This document shows positions 35,128-44,690 of a stretch of DNA of 64,000 bases, piece after piece (the first letter of the stretch is position 1; each line of letters starts with the position of its first letter). The notes under the pieces are model-generated. The model searched no databases. It was given only the letters and a program-made list of their open reading frames with translations, and had not been told where the DNA came from. Position numbers and translations under genes: made by a program. The DNA is from Desulfovibrionaceae bacterium (lineage in GTDB: Bacteria; Desulfobacterota; Desulfovibrionia; Desulfovibrionales; Desulfovibrionaceae), in assembly GCA_029008115.1 (NCBI GenBank), contig JAQXJC010000031.1, positions 62,001-126,000 on the forward strand, read 5' to 3'.

Positions 35128-36735
35128 TCAGGAAAAAGACTGCTGCGCAAGGGCGGCGGCAAGCGCTTTGCCTTTTGCGCCGCCGCCAGCCATGCGTTCC
35201 AATTCCAGAATGCGGGCCTGCACATCCAGCAGCGAACACTGTGTAAACGTCTCATGTGCAACGACACGCTTCTGGATACGAAAATGCCGTTTAGCGCGTG
35301 CGGCAAGCTGCGGCCAATGTGTGATAAGCAATACCTGCCGATGACCAGCCAGCTTTTCCAGCTTATCTGCTACGCTGTTCAAGGTCATGCCGCCCAGTCC
35401 GGCATCAATTTCATCAAAAATGAGCGTTGCTTCCTCATTCAGAGAGCGGATACTCACCAGTGCCAGAAGAAAACGGGAAAGTTCCCCGCCAGAGGCAATG
35501 CGATCCAGCGGCTGGGCTGGCTGGCCGGGATTGGGGGCCCACAGAATATGCGCCCGTTCATCCGTGATGCCCGGCCATACCTCATATGGCAGGTATTCAA
35601 TGCTCACGCGAATGTCTGCGGAAAAGCCCAGCTCCCGCAGTTCCTGCTCCAGCAGGGAGCTGAAACTGTCTCCTGCCATGCGTCGGGCGGGAATGAGCTG
35701 GGCGATAACGTCTTTCAGCGCGGTGGACAGTTCTGCCTCCTGTGCTTTCAGACTGGCAATATCCAGTGCGCAGCTGTCCAGAAAAGAAAGATTTTCTTCC
35801 ACGGCAGCGCGCAAGGCAAAGATTTCCTCCATGGAGCGGTGCAGTTTGCGCTTCAACTGCGCCAGAGCAAACAGGCGCGCCTCCACCTGTTCCATATCCA
35901 CATCCGGCAGAAGGGCAGGGGGGCGGCGCAGCCGGACGGCAAGATGGGAAAGCTGCTGCCGCCATGTGCTGACGGATTCGGCATCCTCTTCCAGCTCGCT
36001 GTCCAGACGGGCCAGGCCGTCCAGAACATGCGCAAATTCCTGCATCATATCCAGCAGGCCGGGGCCATCCTCGCCGTGCAGCAGGAGCAGCGCCTTTTCA
36101 TGGCTCTTCCTGCGCTCTTCTCCTGCGCGCGCCTCCGCGCGCAAGGCTTCCAGACGCTCTTCCTCACCTTCTTCAGGAGCTATCCTGTCAATCTCCTGCT
36201 GCTGCATTTCCAGCAGATCGCGCCGGTCCGCCAGTGCGGAAAATTTTTCCTCCAGCGCGCCGCGCCGGGCGGCGATACCGCGCAGTTCCCTGAGCAGGGC
36301 ATCCTTTTTTTCCAGCAGCTCCGGGTGCGGACAGCTCTGCTCGATGAGGGCTGCCTGATAGCCCGCGTTGAGCAGTCTCTGCTGCGCATGCTGGCTGGTA
36401 TGGAGAATGAGCTGCTCCCTGATGCCGCGCACACGTTCCTGCGAGCTGAGCACGTCGTTGACATACAGCCGACTGCGTCCGGAGGCTGCCAGCAGCTCTC
36501 TGCGGAGAATGAGCTCCTGGCCGCCAATGACGAACAGGCCGGTGATCTCCGCCCGTTCAGCGCCGGGGCGGATGAGCTGGGCGGAAAGTTTTTCTCCCAG
36601 CAGGAAGGAAAGCGCTTTCAGAATAAAACTCTTGCCCGCGCCCGTTTCTCCGGTCAGCGCATTCATGCCGTCAGAAAATTCAAGCTCCATGTCCTCTATC
36701 AGGGCAAGATTGCGGATACGCAGCAATTCCAGCAT
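35128..36735 (-). CDS. recN: DNA repair protein RecN
   Basis: RecN is an SMC-like ATPase that acts early in double-strand break repair. The 535-residue protein starts MLELLRIRNLALIEDMELEF, has Walker A GETGAGKS near residue 33 and a long coiled-coil middle. The ABC signature ASGGELSRFLLAL and Walker B TLIFDEIDAGLGG follow. The post-Walker segment reads THWPQLAAR, where many RecN proteins have THLPQ. The start is taken at 36735, since upstream codons are not family-like. Two ABC permease genes lie directly upstream on the same strand. Confidence 0.95.
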   Translation of the reverse strand: MLELLRIRNLALIEDMELEFSDGMNALTGETGAGKSFILKALSFLLGEKLSAQLIRPGAERAEITGLFVIGGQELILRRELLAASGRSRLYVNDVLSSQERVRGIREQLILHTSQHAQQRLLNAGYQAALIEQSCPHPELLEKKDALLRELRGIAARRGALEEKFSALADRRDLLEMQQQEIDRIAPEEGEEERLEALRAEARAGEERRKSHEKALLLLHGEDGPGLLDMMQEFAHVLDGLARLDSELEEDAESVSTWRQQLSHLAVRLRRPPALLPDVDMEQVEARLFALAQLKRKLHRSMEEIFALRAAVEENLSFLDSCALDIASLKAQEAELSTALKDVIAQLIPARRMAGDSFSSLLEQELRELGFSADIRVSIEYLPYEVWPGITDERAHILWAPNPGQPAQPLDRIASGGELSRFLLALVSIRSLNEEATLIFDEIDAGLGGMTLNSVADKLEKLAGHRQVLLITHWPQLAARAKRHFRIQKRVVAHETFTQCSLLDVQARILELERMAGGGAKGKALAAALAQQSFS

Positions 36736-36781
36736 GCAAGTGCTCCTGAATGCGATGTTGTCTGGCGGCAGGGGAGGGCGG

Positions 36782-37630
36782 CTACCCGCGCAGGCGCGGA
36801 TCGAGCAGGTCCCGCAGGCTTTCGCCCAGCAAGTTATAGCCAAGGACTGTCACGAGAATAGCCAGACCGGGATAGAGCGAGAGCCAGGGTGCGATTTCCA
36901 GCACGTTTTTGCCGTCCATAAGCATGTTGCCCCAGCTTGCATCGGGAGGCTGTACTCCCAGCCCAAGAAAACTCAGCGAAGATTCCACGAGAATGGCTCC
37001 GGCCACACCCAGGGTGGCGGAAACAAGCACCGGAGCCATGGCATTGGGCAGAATATGGCGGAAGAGCACGGAACATGTGCCCGTGCCTGCCAGCTGCGCG
37101 GCGGCAACAAAATCGCGCTCCCTGAGGGTCAGCGTTTCCGCGCGCACAAGGCGGGCGATACCCATCCATGAGGTCAAACCGATGACAATCATGATATTGG
37201 AGAGGCTGGGCTCCAGAAAGGCAATGACAGCGAGAATGAGGAAAAAGGAGGGGAAGCAGAGCATGACATCCACGGCACGCATGACGCATTCGTCCACCCA
37301 GCCGCCAAAATATCCGGCCGCCAGTCCCAGCGTGAGGCCAATCAGCAGGGCTATCCCTACCGCCACAAAGCCAACCCACAGGGATACCTGCCCTCCATGC
37401 AGCAGGCGTGAAAACACATCCCTGCCCAGAGCATCCGTGCCCAGCCAGAACTGGGCCGAAGGAGCCTCCAGAATATGATCCAGATGCAAGGCGGCAGGAT
37501 CATAGGGAGCCAGCCACGGCGCGGCCAGAGCTGCCAGCGACATGACGGCAACAATGGCGCCACCCAGCAGGGCCATGCCTCTGGCCCCGGACAGCAGCGA
37601 TAACAGAGATGCGGGAACAGGCGCGCTCAT
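36782..37630 (-). CDS. ABC transporter permease, DppC/OppC type
   Basis: This is an inner-membrane permease of 282 residues from the peptide/nickel uptake class. It has about six membrane helices, with the N-terminal OppC-type segment ending APYDPAALHLDHILEAP and LGTDALGRDVFSRLLHG. The EAA loop that meets the ATPase is FVAAAQLAGTGTCSVLFRHILPN (counting from near residue 175). It overlaps the other permease gene by four bases. No ATPase or substrate-binding protein gene is in the window, so the substrate is unknown. Confidence 0.9.
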   Translation of the reverse strand: MSAPVPASLLSLLSGARGMALLGGAIVAVMSLAALAAPWLAPYDPAALHLDHILEAPSAQFWLGTDALGRDVFSRLLHGGQVSLWVGFVAVGIALLIGLTLGLAAGYFGGWVDECVMRAVDVMLCFPSFFLILAVIAFLEPSLSNIMIVIGLTSWMGIARLVRAETLTLRERDFVAAAQLAGTGTCSVLFRHILPNAMAPVLVSATLGVAGAILVESSLSFLGLGVQPPDASWGNMLMDGKNVLEIAPWLSLYPGLAILVTVLGYNLLGESLRDLLDPRLRG

Positions 37631-38637
37631 GATTTCTGTGTGCGGATGCGGGGGTCCGCCAGCCCGTAGCAAAAGTCTGCAAGAATATTGCCGGACAGGG
37701 TCAGCACGGCGCTCAGGACAAGATTGCCCATGATCATGGTGTAGTCCCGTGCCATGACAGCCGCATAGAAGAGCTGCCCCAGGCCGGGCAGGGCAAAGAT
37801 GGATTCAATAATCACGCTGCCGCCAATAAGGCCCGGGATGGACAGCCCCAGCAGCGTGATGAGCGGCAGCAGTGCGTTGCGCAGGGCATGACGGCAAACG
37901 ACCGTCCAGGTGGACAGCCCCTTTGCCTGCGCGGTCAGGATGTAGTCCTGCCGGCAGACTTCCAGCATGCAGGCCCGCATGAAGCGGGACATGCCCGCCA
38001 GATTGCCCACAGTGTACACAATGAGCGGCAGCACCAGATGCCGCGCCACGTCGCAGACCTGCTCCCAGGGACCCATGCTGGAAAATTCCAGCGAGGTGAT
38101 TCCGGAAAGGGGCAGCCAGTCGTGATCAATGCCGCAATACAGCATCAGCAGCAGCGCCAGCCAGAACGAGGGCATGGCAAAGCCGAGAAATACCAGTACG
38201 GTGACACTGCGGTCAAACAACGAATGCTGCTTCCATGCGGAAACGACGCCCAGCGGCACGGCAATCAGCAGAGTCAGCAGCAGCGAGGCAAGATTCATGC
38301 CGGCCGTCAGCGGCAGACGTTCCCATATCTTTTCCAGCACGGGACGACTGTCTGCCGACATGGAGTTGCCGAAATCCAGATGCGCCAGACGGACGAGCCA
38401 GTCCCAGTACTGCACATGCAGGGGACGATCCAGACCGTACAGACTTTCCAGACGGGCGCGGGCCGCCTCCCCGGCGAGAGGATTCAGCGTGACTTCCATG
38501 TCTGTGGGAGAACCGGGAGCCAGATGTATCACCCAGAAGGAGACAATGGTGATTCCCCACAGCACCAGCGCCGCCCACAGCAGCTTTCTGCACATACGCA
38601 GGAAGAGCGGCGGAAGGAAAAGCGGACTTTTCAGCAT
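37627..38637 (-). CDS. ABC transporter permease, DppB/OppB type
   Basis: This is the partner permease of the peptide/nickel class, with 336 residues and six predicted helices. The N-terminal segment SFWVIHLAPGSPTDM and the later LDFGNSM are typical of OppB-like proteins. The EAA loop lies at DYILTAQAKGLSTWTVVCRHALRN (from near residue 229). GLIGGSVIIESIFALPGLG follows, the usual signature. It pairs with the downstream OppC-type permease to form the channel. An unknown gene lies 25 bases upstream. Confidence 0.9.
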   Translation of the reverse strand: MLKSPLFLPPLFLRMCRKLLWAALVLWGITIVSFWVIHLAPGSPTDMEVTLNPLAGEAARARLESLYGLDRPLHVQYWDWLVRLAHLDFGNSMSADSRPVLEKIWERLPLTAGMNLASLLLTLLIAVPLGVVSAWKQHSLFDRSVTVLVFLGFAMPSFWLALLLMLYCGIDHDWLPLSGITSLEFSSMGPWEQVCDVARHLVLPLIVYTVGNLAGMSRFMRACMLEVCRQDYILTAQAKGLSTWTVVCRHALRNALLPLITLLGLSIPGLIGGSVIIESIFALPGLGQLFYAAVMARDYTMIMGNLVLSAVLTLSGNILADFCYGLADPRIRTQKS

Positions 38638-38661
38638 GCGTCGCGCCTCATGTGCACGGTC

Positions 38662-39189
38662 CTATTCCGCACGGGAAATCCAGCCGCGAATATCCCGGGC
38701 TTCTTCCTCCCAGCGGGGGGACAGGCGCCGTTTCAGAAAATCCATGTACAGCGTATCCAGAAGTTGCAGACAGCTTTCCATCAGGTACACCTTTTCAAGA
38801 AAAAGCGCATCCGGCTCGTCATCGCCGTCCTGCCGGTCAATTTTGGGCGTCTTCAGGCTGTTCAGCGAAAAATCCTCTGCCTTGAGGGTCAGCTGCCACG
38901 TCATGTCCTCCTTCTGAAGGAGGAGCAGGGCGCGTGTCACCTTCTTTCCCGTGGCAAGACCGATGCGTGCCTCCCGGAGCGGCGAGAGATTGCCGGACAC
39001 GGACGTGGTCTCGCGCGAGTCCCCTTCGCCCCCCTGCACCACAATGCGCTGTTCCATGGATACGGAAAAGGACGCTCCCTCTCTGGTCAGGAAGGCGCCG
39101 GGCGCCGTGTCGCTGCGATACCACAGCCATGTCAGAAATTCCTGGCCAAGAATTATGTCCGTTGTTTCACCAAGATATGCGTTGCCCAT
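38662..39189 (-). CDS. Conserved-looking protein of unknown function next to RdgC
   Basis: This is a 175-residue soluble protein with no motif that I recognise. It starts MGNAYLGETTDIILGQEFLTW and is rich in charged residues. The ending LQLLDTLYMDFLKRRLSPRW looks helical. Its ATG shares one base with the rdgC stop codon, so it is translated with rdgC and may act with it. Codon use is like that of the neighbours. Confidence 0.75.
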   Translation of the reverse strand: MGNAYLGETTDIILGQEFLTWLWYRSDTAPGAFLTREGASFSVSMEQRIVVQGGEGDSRETTSVSGNLSPLREARIGLATGKKVTRALLLLQKEDMTWQLTLKAEDFSLNSLKTPKIDRQDGDDEPDALFLEKVYLMESCLQLLDTLYMDFLKRRLSPRWEEEARDIRGWISRAE

Positions 39190-39815
39190 CAGTGTTGCTC
39201 CACGGCGAAGATGGTGGGTTCCAGATGATCAAGCGCGCTGGCGGCCTCTTCGCCCAGCAGAGAGACTGCCAGATTGTACGGCGTCAGCGGTTCCAGATGC
39301 AGGTCAAAGGTTCGGATGAAATATTCCGAGAACAGGTCAATCATCTTTCCCTGCGTGGACGCGAACCAGATTTCTCCCGTGTCTGTGGCCCACAGTACGT
39401 TAAATTCCGCCGGCACAGGCAGGAAGCGCATGCGCAGCTTGAGCAGCACCTGCTCCTTCAGTTCCTTTTTCCTTTCCCTGCTGATGAATTTTTTCCCCTG
39501 TTCGGCAAGTCTGGCCTTCTCGTCCTTCATGGCCAGTGCCACGTGCTTCCTGATCACGCCGGCCGGGATGCGCCGCGTGTCCAGACGCAGGGAGAAGACA
39601 AGATAGCTGCCCTTTTCCGGCGGTGCGCCTGTCCATTCCATATCCAGCATATCTTCAAAGCTGGTCCAGCCATAGGCCTGCTCTTCAGGGATGTCGTCAA
39701 TGTCACGGAATGCGAACTGCCGCAGCTTATCGGGGATTTTTGCCCATAATTCCTGCGGCACAGGTTCAATGAGCCTGAAGCGGGTAAAGGAAGCGCTGCT
39801 GTTGAGAAAGCCCAT
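39189..39815 (-). CDS. rdgC: RdgC-like recombination-associated protein
   Basis: This 208-residue protein resembles RdgC, a DNA-binding ring protein that modulates RecA-dependent recombination. It is shorter than the E. coli protein, which has about 300 residues. Supporting features are the N-terminal MGFLNSSASFTRFRL and the AYGWTSFEDMLDMEW segment. The basic stretch KKFISRERKKELKEQVLLKL and FNVLWATDTGEIWFAS also fit. The start at 39815 is chosen because residues before it are not family-like. The assignment rests on overall resemblance, so moderate caution applies. Confidence 0.75.
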   Translation of the reverse strand: MGFLNSSASFTRFRLIEPVPQELWAKIPDKLRQFAFRDIDDIPEEQAYGWTSFEDMLDMEWTGAPPEKGSYLVFSLRLDTRRIPAGVIRKHVALAMKDEKARLAEQGKKFISRERKKELKEQVLLKLRMRFLPVPAEFNVLWATDTGEIWFASTQGKMIDLFSEYFIRTFDLHLEPLTPYNLAVSLLGEEAASALDHLEPTIFAVEQH

Positions 39816-39892
39816 GCGCAAATACTCCTTGGCGGTGAAGATGTTGCCTCTTGTACGCCGGAGCCGGCGCAAAGGCAAGGTCAGCTGAACGG

Positions 39893-39956
39893 CGGAAAAG
39901 CAGAACCCCCTGTGCGGTGCGGCACGCGGAATGCCGCATGCCTGGCGCACAGGGGG
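39893..39956 (-). terminator. Probable terminator after ftsZ
   Basis: CCCCCTGTGC (39906-39915) pairs with GCACAGGGGG (39947-39956) around an inner stem (TGCGGCA with TGCCGCA). On the minus strand a T-rich stretch follows. It lies just past the ftsZ stop codon. Confidence 0.6.
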
Positions 39957-39970
39957 CCGTGACTGATCGA

Positions 39971-41179
39971 TTATTCGTGGAAACCGCGCCGCACGAGGAA
40001 GGGGGGCATGTCATGTTCCGCCTCGCCATCCCCTGCCATTTTGCCGATCCATTCGCCGATGCGGGCACGGCGATCCCGCCGAACCGGTTCAGGCTGGCGA
40101 AGAGGCTGTGCCGGCGGCAGTTCTTCCTCCTCCTGCGCGGGCAGGGGAGCCGGGTGGGCGGACGGCATGCGGGAGAAGGATGGCTGCTCGACGGCCACCG
40201 ATTCCGGCACGTCGTCAATCCCCGTGGCAACAACAGTCACCCGCAGCTCGTCACCCAGGCCGGGATCATTGACCACACCAAAAATGATATTGGCTTCAGG
40301 ATGGACGGCATCCGCAATGATGGTGCCGATTTCCATAATCTCGTCGCCAGAAATGTCGTCAGAGGCAGAAATATTGTACAGAACGGCTCTGGCGCCTTCC
40401 AGTGTGTCATTTTCTAGCAGCGGGCTGTGGATGGCGCGCTCCGCGGCTTCCCGTGCACGCTGTTCGCCCGAAGCGGAACCGATCCCCATGAGTGCCCGTC
40501 CCGACTCTGACATGCAGGTGCGCACGTCCGCGAAATCCAGATTGATGAGGCCCTCGCCCACGATAACGTCCGCAATGCCCTTCACGGCATTCAGCAACAC
40601 GTCATTGGCCATTTTCAGCAGGGCGTTGAAAGGCGTCTTCTTGGGAGCGATGGACATGAGCCTGTCATTGGGAATGGTAATCAGGCAGTCCACATGCTCC
40701 TTGAAATTTTCCAGGCCGCCTTCCGCCGCCTTCTTGCGCTTGACGCCTTCGAAGCTGAATGGCTTGGTAACCACGCCTACGGTGAGCGCGCCCTGTTCCT
40801 GAGCAATCTGCGCAACGATGGGAGAGGCTCCCGTACCCGTGCCGCCGCCCATGCCGGCAGTGACAAAGACCATGTCCGCGCTGCCAATGGCCTTCCGCAG
40901 GGCTTCCTGGCTTTCCATGGCCGCTCTTGCGCCCACTTCCGGGTTGGCGCCGGCGCCCAGTCCCCTGGTCAGCTTTTCGCCAAGCTGCACCTTGGTAGGA
41001 GCCTGATTGCGGCTCAGGGCCTGCACATCCGTGTTGGCACAGATGAACTGAACTCCCTGCAATCCGTAGTCGATCATGTTCTGTACGGCGTTGCCTCCAC
41101 CTCCGCCCACGCCGACAACCTTGATCTTGGCGTTACCGATGGACGCTTCTTCAATTGCAATATCTTCGAGAAGGGGCAT
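39971..41179 (-). CDS. ftsZ: Cell division protein FtsZ
   Basis: FtsZ is the tubulin-like GTPase that forms the division ring at midcell. The 402-residue protein has the tubulin signature [18 protein letters not shown] and the early nucleotide loop [16 protein letters not shown]. The T7-side segment [20 protein letters not shown] is also present. A variable linker of about 70 residues follows the GTPase core. The start [11 protein letters not shown] is used because AAAGG sits six bases before it; an in-frame ATG lies 15 codons upstream. The usual ftsA/ftsQ neighbours would be upstream but are not here. Confidence 0.96.
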   Translation of the reverse strand: MPLLEDIAIEEASIGNAKIKVVGVGGGGGNAVQNMIDYGLQGVQFICANTDVQALSRNQAPTKVQLGEKLTRGLGAGANPEVGARAAMESQEALRKAIGSADMVFVTAGMGGGTGTGASPIVAQIAQEQGALTVGVVTKPFSFEGVKRKKAAEGGLENFKEHVDCLITIPNDRLMSIAPKKTPFNALLKMANDVLLNAVKGIADVIVGEGLINLDFADVRTCMSESGRALMGIGSASGEQRAREAAERAIHSPLLENDTLEGARAVLYNISASDDISGDEIMEIGTIIADAVHPEANIIFGVVNDPGLGDELRVTVVATGIDDVPESVAVEQPSFSRMPSAHPAPLPAQEEEELPPAQPLRQPEPVRRDRRARIGEWIGKMAGDGEAEHDMPPFLVRRGFHE

Positions 41180-41370
41180 AGCTGCCTTTCCTTTTTTTTC
41201 CTGCCATACCGTTTTGCCTGCCATTCTGCTGTCAGGAAGTCATGACGCTCACTCCCTGAACATCGGAAAATATAATATGCTATTTGTATGCTACCTGTGC
41301 TGAAAGCGCAAGTACAAAAAATAGTACTGTTTCCTGTGGCAAAGCCTGCGTCAGGGCCTTTCCCGGCAGC

Positions 41371-41421
41371 AAAAAATGCCCCCCTGCGGCTGGCTGCGAG
41401 AGAGTAGGCCGCAGAGGGGGG
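41371..41421 (-). terminator. Rho-independent terminator after the HD-domain gene
   Basis: Reading on the minus strand, CCCCCC then TCTGCGGC pair with GCCGCAGGGGGG across a 17-base loop, with a small bulge, and TTTTTT follows at 41376-41371. It lies about 20 bases after the HD gene stop. Confidence 0.85.
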
Positions 41422-41443
41422 AAAGACGTGTGATCCTCTGATG

Positions 41444-42283
41444 CTAGGCGTGCCGCCAGGACAGGTCTTTCTTAAAGCAATACATGAACAAGTCACCTTT
41501 TCGCAGGGCACGGGCCGCTTCTTCAGCGCAGGAGCTTTCGCTCGTGCCTACCAGCAGGACGCGCCGTTTCTTGCAAATGACCTCCAGCTTTTGCACTGCC
41601 CGGGCATGCGTATAGTCCAGCCCGTCCGCCACGCGCAGCAGGGCGGCGCAGCGGCGCACAGCCTCCCTGTCCTCAGGGGACAGGGCCGCAAAGGGCGCAT
41701 GCTTTGTCGCTGGCCATGCCTTGCGATGATAGCGGGCCAGCAGCGCGACGAAGGGGCGGTCTTCCTTGCGGATGTCCAGCTTCTGATCAGCAAGAATCAT
41801 GCGCATGGAAGTCTTGTGATGTCCCTTCCGTCCTTCAATCCAGCCCAGATCATGATAGCGGGCGGCGAGCAGCAGGCGTTCGCGCCACAGGGGGGCAAGT
41901 CCGTGCAGCTCCTGCAGGCTGTCAAAAAGCACGGCGGCCATGGCGGCCACATGTTCTCCATGCTCCCGCATGTCCTTCAGCAGCGCATCATCAGCCGCGG
42001 TGCCGGGCAGGGGAAGAGAGTCGCCGGCAGCGGCAGGCTTCGCCGTCTTTTTTCTGACTGTCTTCCGCGCTGGCGCGGGCTGAGGCAGGCTGTTCTCCGC
42101 CACCACGGGCTCCGCTGCCGCCTTTTCCTCAGCCGGGGAAGTCTCCTCGACGACAGGCGAGGATGGCTTCTCTTCGTTTCCGGCGACGGGAGCAGGATGT
42201 TCCGCGGGGCTGACGTCCGCCGCCGGCGTACGGGGACGAGCCGGTACATTTCGCCGGCGCAGGCTTTGCGCAGGATTTTTCAT
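41444..42283 (-). CDS. HD-domain protein resembling the C-terminal part of Ppx/GppA
   Basis: This is a 279-residue protein. The first 95 residues are a low-complexity alanine, proline and glutamate tail, probably disordered. The rest resembles the HD domain that ends exopolyphosphatase/GppA proteins (EHGEHVAAMAAVLFDSLQ, LLLAARYHDLGWIEGRKGHHKTS, VALLARYHRKAWP, LRVADGLDYTHA). The actin-like catalytic half of Ppx is absent. It overlaps ppk1 by four bases, so a role in polyphosphate metabolism is likely but unproven. Confidence 0.8.
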   Translation of the reverse strand: MKNPAQSLRRRNVPARPRTPAADVSPAEHPAPVAGNEEKPSSPVVEETSPAEEKAAAEPVVAENSLPQPAPARKTVRKKTAKPAAAGDSLPLPGTAADDALLKDMREHGEHVAAMAAVLFDSLQELHGLAPLWRERLLLAARYHDLGWIEGRKGHHKTSMRMILADQKLDIRKEDRPFVALLARYHRKAWPATKHAPFAALSPEDREAVRRCAALLRVADGLDYTHARAVQKLEVICKKRRVLLVGTSESSCAEEAARALRKGDLFMYCFKKDLSWRHA

Positions 42284-44448
42284 ATATCATTCTCCTTGCC
42301 GTCGATATTCTCGACGGGCGTTTCTTCAAGCAGCATGAGCTGTGCGTTGATGGCAGGCTCACCTTCCGCAGGCTTTGTGCGGACATAGGAGCCGTCCGGC
42401 TCCATCTTCCAGGATTGCATATTGTCCCGCATTTGCAGCTCCAGCACCCGATTCCTGATAAAGCGGCGGATTTCCGGGTCCAGAACAGGCATGAGCACCT
42501 CTACGCGGCGATCCAGATTGCGCGGCATGAGGTCGGCGCTGCCAATATACATGCGCCCCTCGCCACCGGAACGGAACCAGTAGACACGGGCGTGCTCCAA
42601 AAAGCGCCCGACGATGGAGGTGACTGTAATATTGTCGCTGATGCCGCTGATGCCTGGCCGCAGGCAGCAGATGCCCCTGACCAGCAGATGCACGCGCACG
42701 CCGGCTCTGGAAGCCTCGTACAGCTCGCGGATAATGCCTTTGTCCACAAGCTGATTGCACTTCAGCACGATGGCGCCGTCTCCATGTTCCTGATGCAGTG
42801 CGATTTCCTGCCGGATCAGATCCAGCAGACCTGAACGCATGCTGTCAGGGGAGACCAGCAGACGCCTGAACTGCCTGCGGCAGGCATATCCCGTCATCAC
42901 GTTGAACAGGTCGGTCACATCGGCGCAAATATCCGCATCAGCGGTGAGCATGCCCATGTCCGTATAGATTTTTGCCGTGGACGCATTATAGTTTCCGGTG
43001 CCTATGTGGGCATAGCAGTGCACGCCGCCTTCCTCGCGGCGCACCACAAGGCAGAGCTTCGCGTGTATCTTCATGCCCACCAGACCGTAGACCACATTGA
43101 CGCCGGCTTTTTCCAGCTCTTCGGCCCAGGTGATGTTGCGTTCCTCATCAAAGCGTGCCTTGAGCTCCACTACGGCCGTGACCTGCTTGCCCCGCCGCCG
43201 GGCCTCGATAAGCGAGCGCACGATGGGAGAGTTGTTGCCCACGCGGTAAAGCGTCTGCTTAATGGCGACTACTCTGGGGTCCTCCGCGGATTTCTGGATG
43301 AAGTCCAGCACGGGGACGAAGCTGTCATAGGGGTGGTGCAGCAGGCAGTCCCCGCGGCGCAGACGGGCGTAGATGTTCCCTTCCAGGAAGGGCGCCGGCA
43401 TACGGCCGGGACGAGGCGTGATTTTCAGTTTCGGCCTGTCCGCCGCATAGAGCGCCATCAGGTTGGCAAAGGCCAGCGGCCCCTTGACGCGGTATATCTG
43501 GAAAGGCTTCAGGCCCAGCTTCTTGATAAGAAACTCGCTGAGCTCCACAGGCATGCCGTGGGCCGTTTCCAGACGCACCACATCCCCGAAGCGGCGCTGA
43601 TCCACAAGGTCCTTGACGGCTTCCAGCAGGTCGTCCGCCTCGTCTTCCTCGATTTCCACATCCGTATTGCGGGTGATGCGGAACAGACCGGCGCTGACTA
43701 CCGTAAAGCCCGGGAAGAGCTCGGGAAGATGCTCCTCAATCAAATCCTCCATCAGCAGGATGTCCGTATCCCGCATGTGGGCGGAGAGCCCCAGGGTGAT
43801 GAAGGCCTTTTCCTCCTTGCCGCGCGGCACGAAGATGAGCCTGGGCACGTTGCCGGGGCAGCGCAGGCGGGCGAAGTGCACTTCCCCGTCCTGCCCGCGC
43901 AGCTGCACAATGAAGTTCAGGCTGACGTTGGAAATGGTGGGAAAGGGGTGCCCGGGATCGATAGCCTGCGGCGTCAGCACGGGATAGATTTCGTTGGTAA
44001 AATATTCCGCCAGAAACTGCCGCTGCTTTTCCGACAGCTCTTCATAGCGGCGGATGGTCAGCCCCTTTTCCTGCAATTTCGGCAAAACCTTCTTGCGCCA
44101 GTGCTCCTGCGCCAGAGCGGTCAGCCCTATGACGCGGCGGCGGATTTCCGCCAGCTGGCGCGCCGGGCTCATGCGATCCGGACCGCTGGCAGGCGTGCCG
44201 GCACGGTACTGGCGGTACACGTTGGCCACGCGCACCATGAAGAATTCGTCCAGATTGGTGTAGAAAATAGTAAGGAATTTCAGCTGTTCCAGCAGGGGAA
44301 CCTTTTTCTGCATGGCGCATGCCAGGACTCTGGCATTGAATTCCAGCCAGTTGATTTCCCGGTTCAGATAAAGCTCCGGGCTAGAGAGATCAGGATCAAC
44401 CTCAATCGCAGGAACAGGAGCGCTGTCTCCAGCCTTGCGCTGTTTCAT
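42280..44448 (-). CDS. ppk1: Polyphosphate kinase 1
   Basis: Ppk1 makes long-chain polyphosphate from ATP. The 722-residue protein has the N-terminal region (LYLNREINWLEFNARVL, TNLDEFFMVRVANVY). The phospholipase-D-like catalytic half carries the phosphorylated histidine in MKIHAKLCLVV. A second conserved region, RMYIGSADLMPRNLDRRVE, is present too. AAGGA lies six bases before the ATG at 44448; the longer in-frame start is not family-like. A very good sigma-70 promoter lies upstream at 44504-44531. Confidence 0.95.
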   Translation of the reverse strand: MKQRKAGDSAPVPAIEVDPDLSSPELYLNREINWLEFNARVLACAMQKKVPLLEQLKFLTIFYTNLDEFFMVRVANVYRQYRAGTPASGPDRMSPARQLAEIRRRVIGLTALAQEHWRKKVLPKLQEKGLTIRRYEELSEKQRQFLAEYFTNEIYPVLTPQAIDPGHPFPTISNVSLNFIVQLRGQDGEVHFARLRCPGNVPRLIFVPRGKEEKAFITLGLSAHMRDTDILLMEDLIEEHLPELFPGFTVVSAGLFRITRNTDVEIEEDEADDLLEAVKDLVDQRRFGDVVRLETAHGMPVELSEFLIKKLGLKPFQIYRVKGPLAFANLMALYAADRPKLKITPRPGRMPAPFLEGNIYARLRRGDCLLHHPYDSFVPVLDFIQKSAEDPRVVAIKQTLYRVGNNSPIVRSLIEARRRGKQVTAVVELKARFDEERNITWAEELEKAGVNVVYGLVGMKIHAKLCLVVRREEGGVHCYAHIGTGNYNASTAKIYTDMGMLTADADICADVTDLFNVMTGYACRRQFRRLLVSPDSMRSGLLDLIRQEIALHQEHGDGAIVLKCNQLVDKGIIRELYEASRAGVRVHLLVRGICCLRPGISGISDNITVTSIVGRFLEHARVYWFRSGGEGRMYIGSADLMPRNLDRRVEVLMPVLDPEIRRFIRNRVLELQMRDNMQSWKMEPDGSYVRTKPAEGEPAINAQLMLLEETPVENIDGKENDI

Positions 44449-44503
44449 GTTGTGTCCTTCCGCCGCATCGCGGCGAGTTAGCTCTTGCAATTCATGCTCT
44501 TAT

Positions 44504-44531
44504 GTTATAGCAGCGCTGTCTCAGTTGTCAA
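44504..44531 (-). promoter_or_regulatory. Sigma-70 promoter of ppk1
   Basis: On the minus strand, a perfect TTGACA (44531-44526) and TATAAC (44509-44504) are spaced by 16 bases, about 50 bases before the ppk1 start. No PhoB-like box was recognised next to it. Confidence 0.65.
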
Positions 44532-44690
44532 ATTCGCATGCAGTGTTCCAAAAAGGCGGACAAGTGAAGCCGGCACATGCGCACGGCGGCGGACTGGCTT
44601 GCCTTTTCAGCAAATTGCGTATTTACTCTCTCCCTGTGGACAGGTCGGCAGGATGCTGCCACAGACGCGATGACAAGGTGAGAATCATCC

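Noticed and set aside
36782-38637. A nickel-specific transporter assignment for the two permeases
   Set aside because: Peptide and nickel permeases cannot be separated from these sequences, and no binding protein or ATPase is present to guide the choice.
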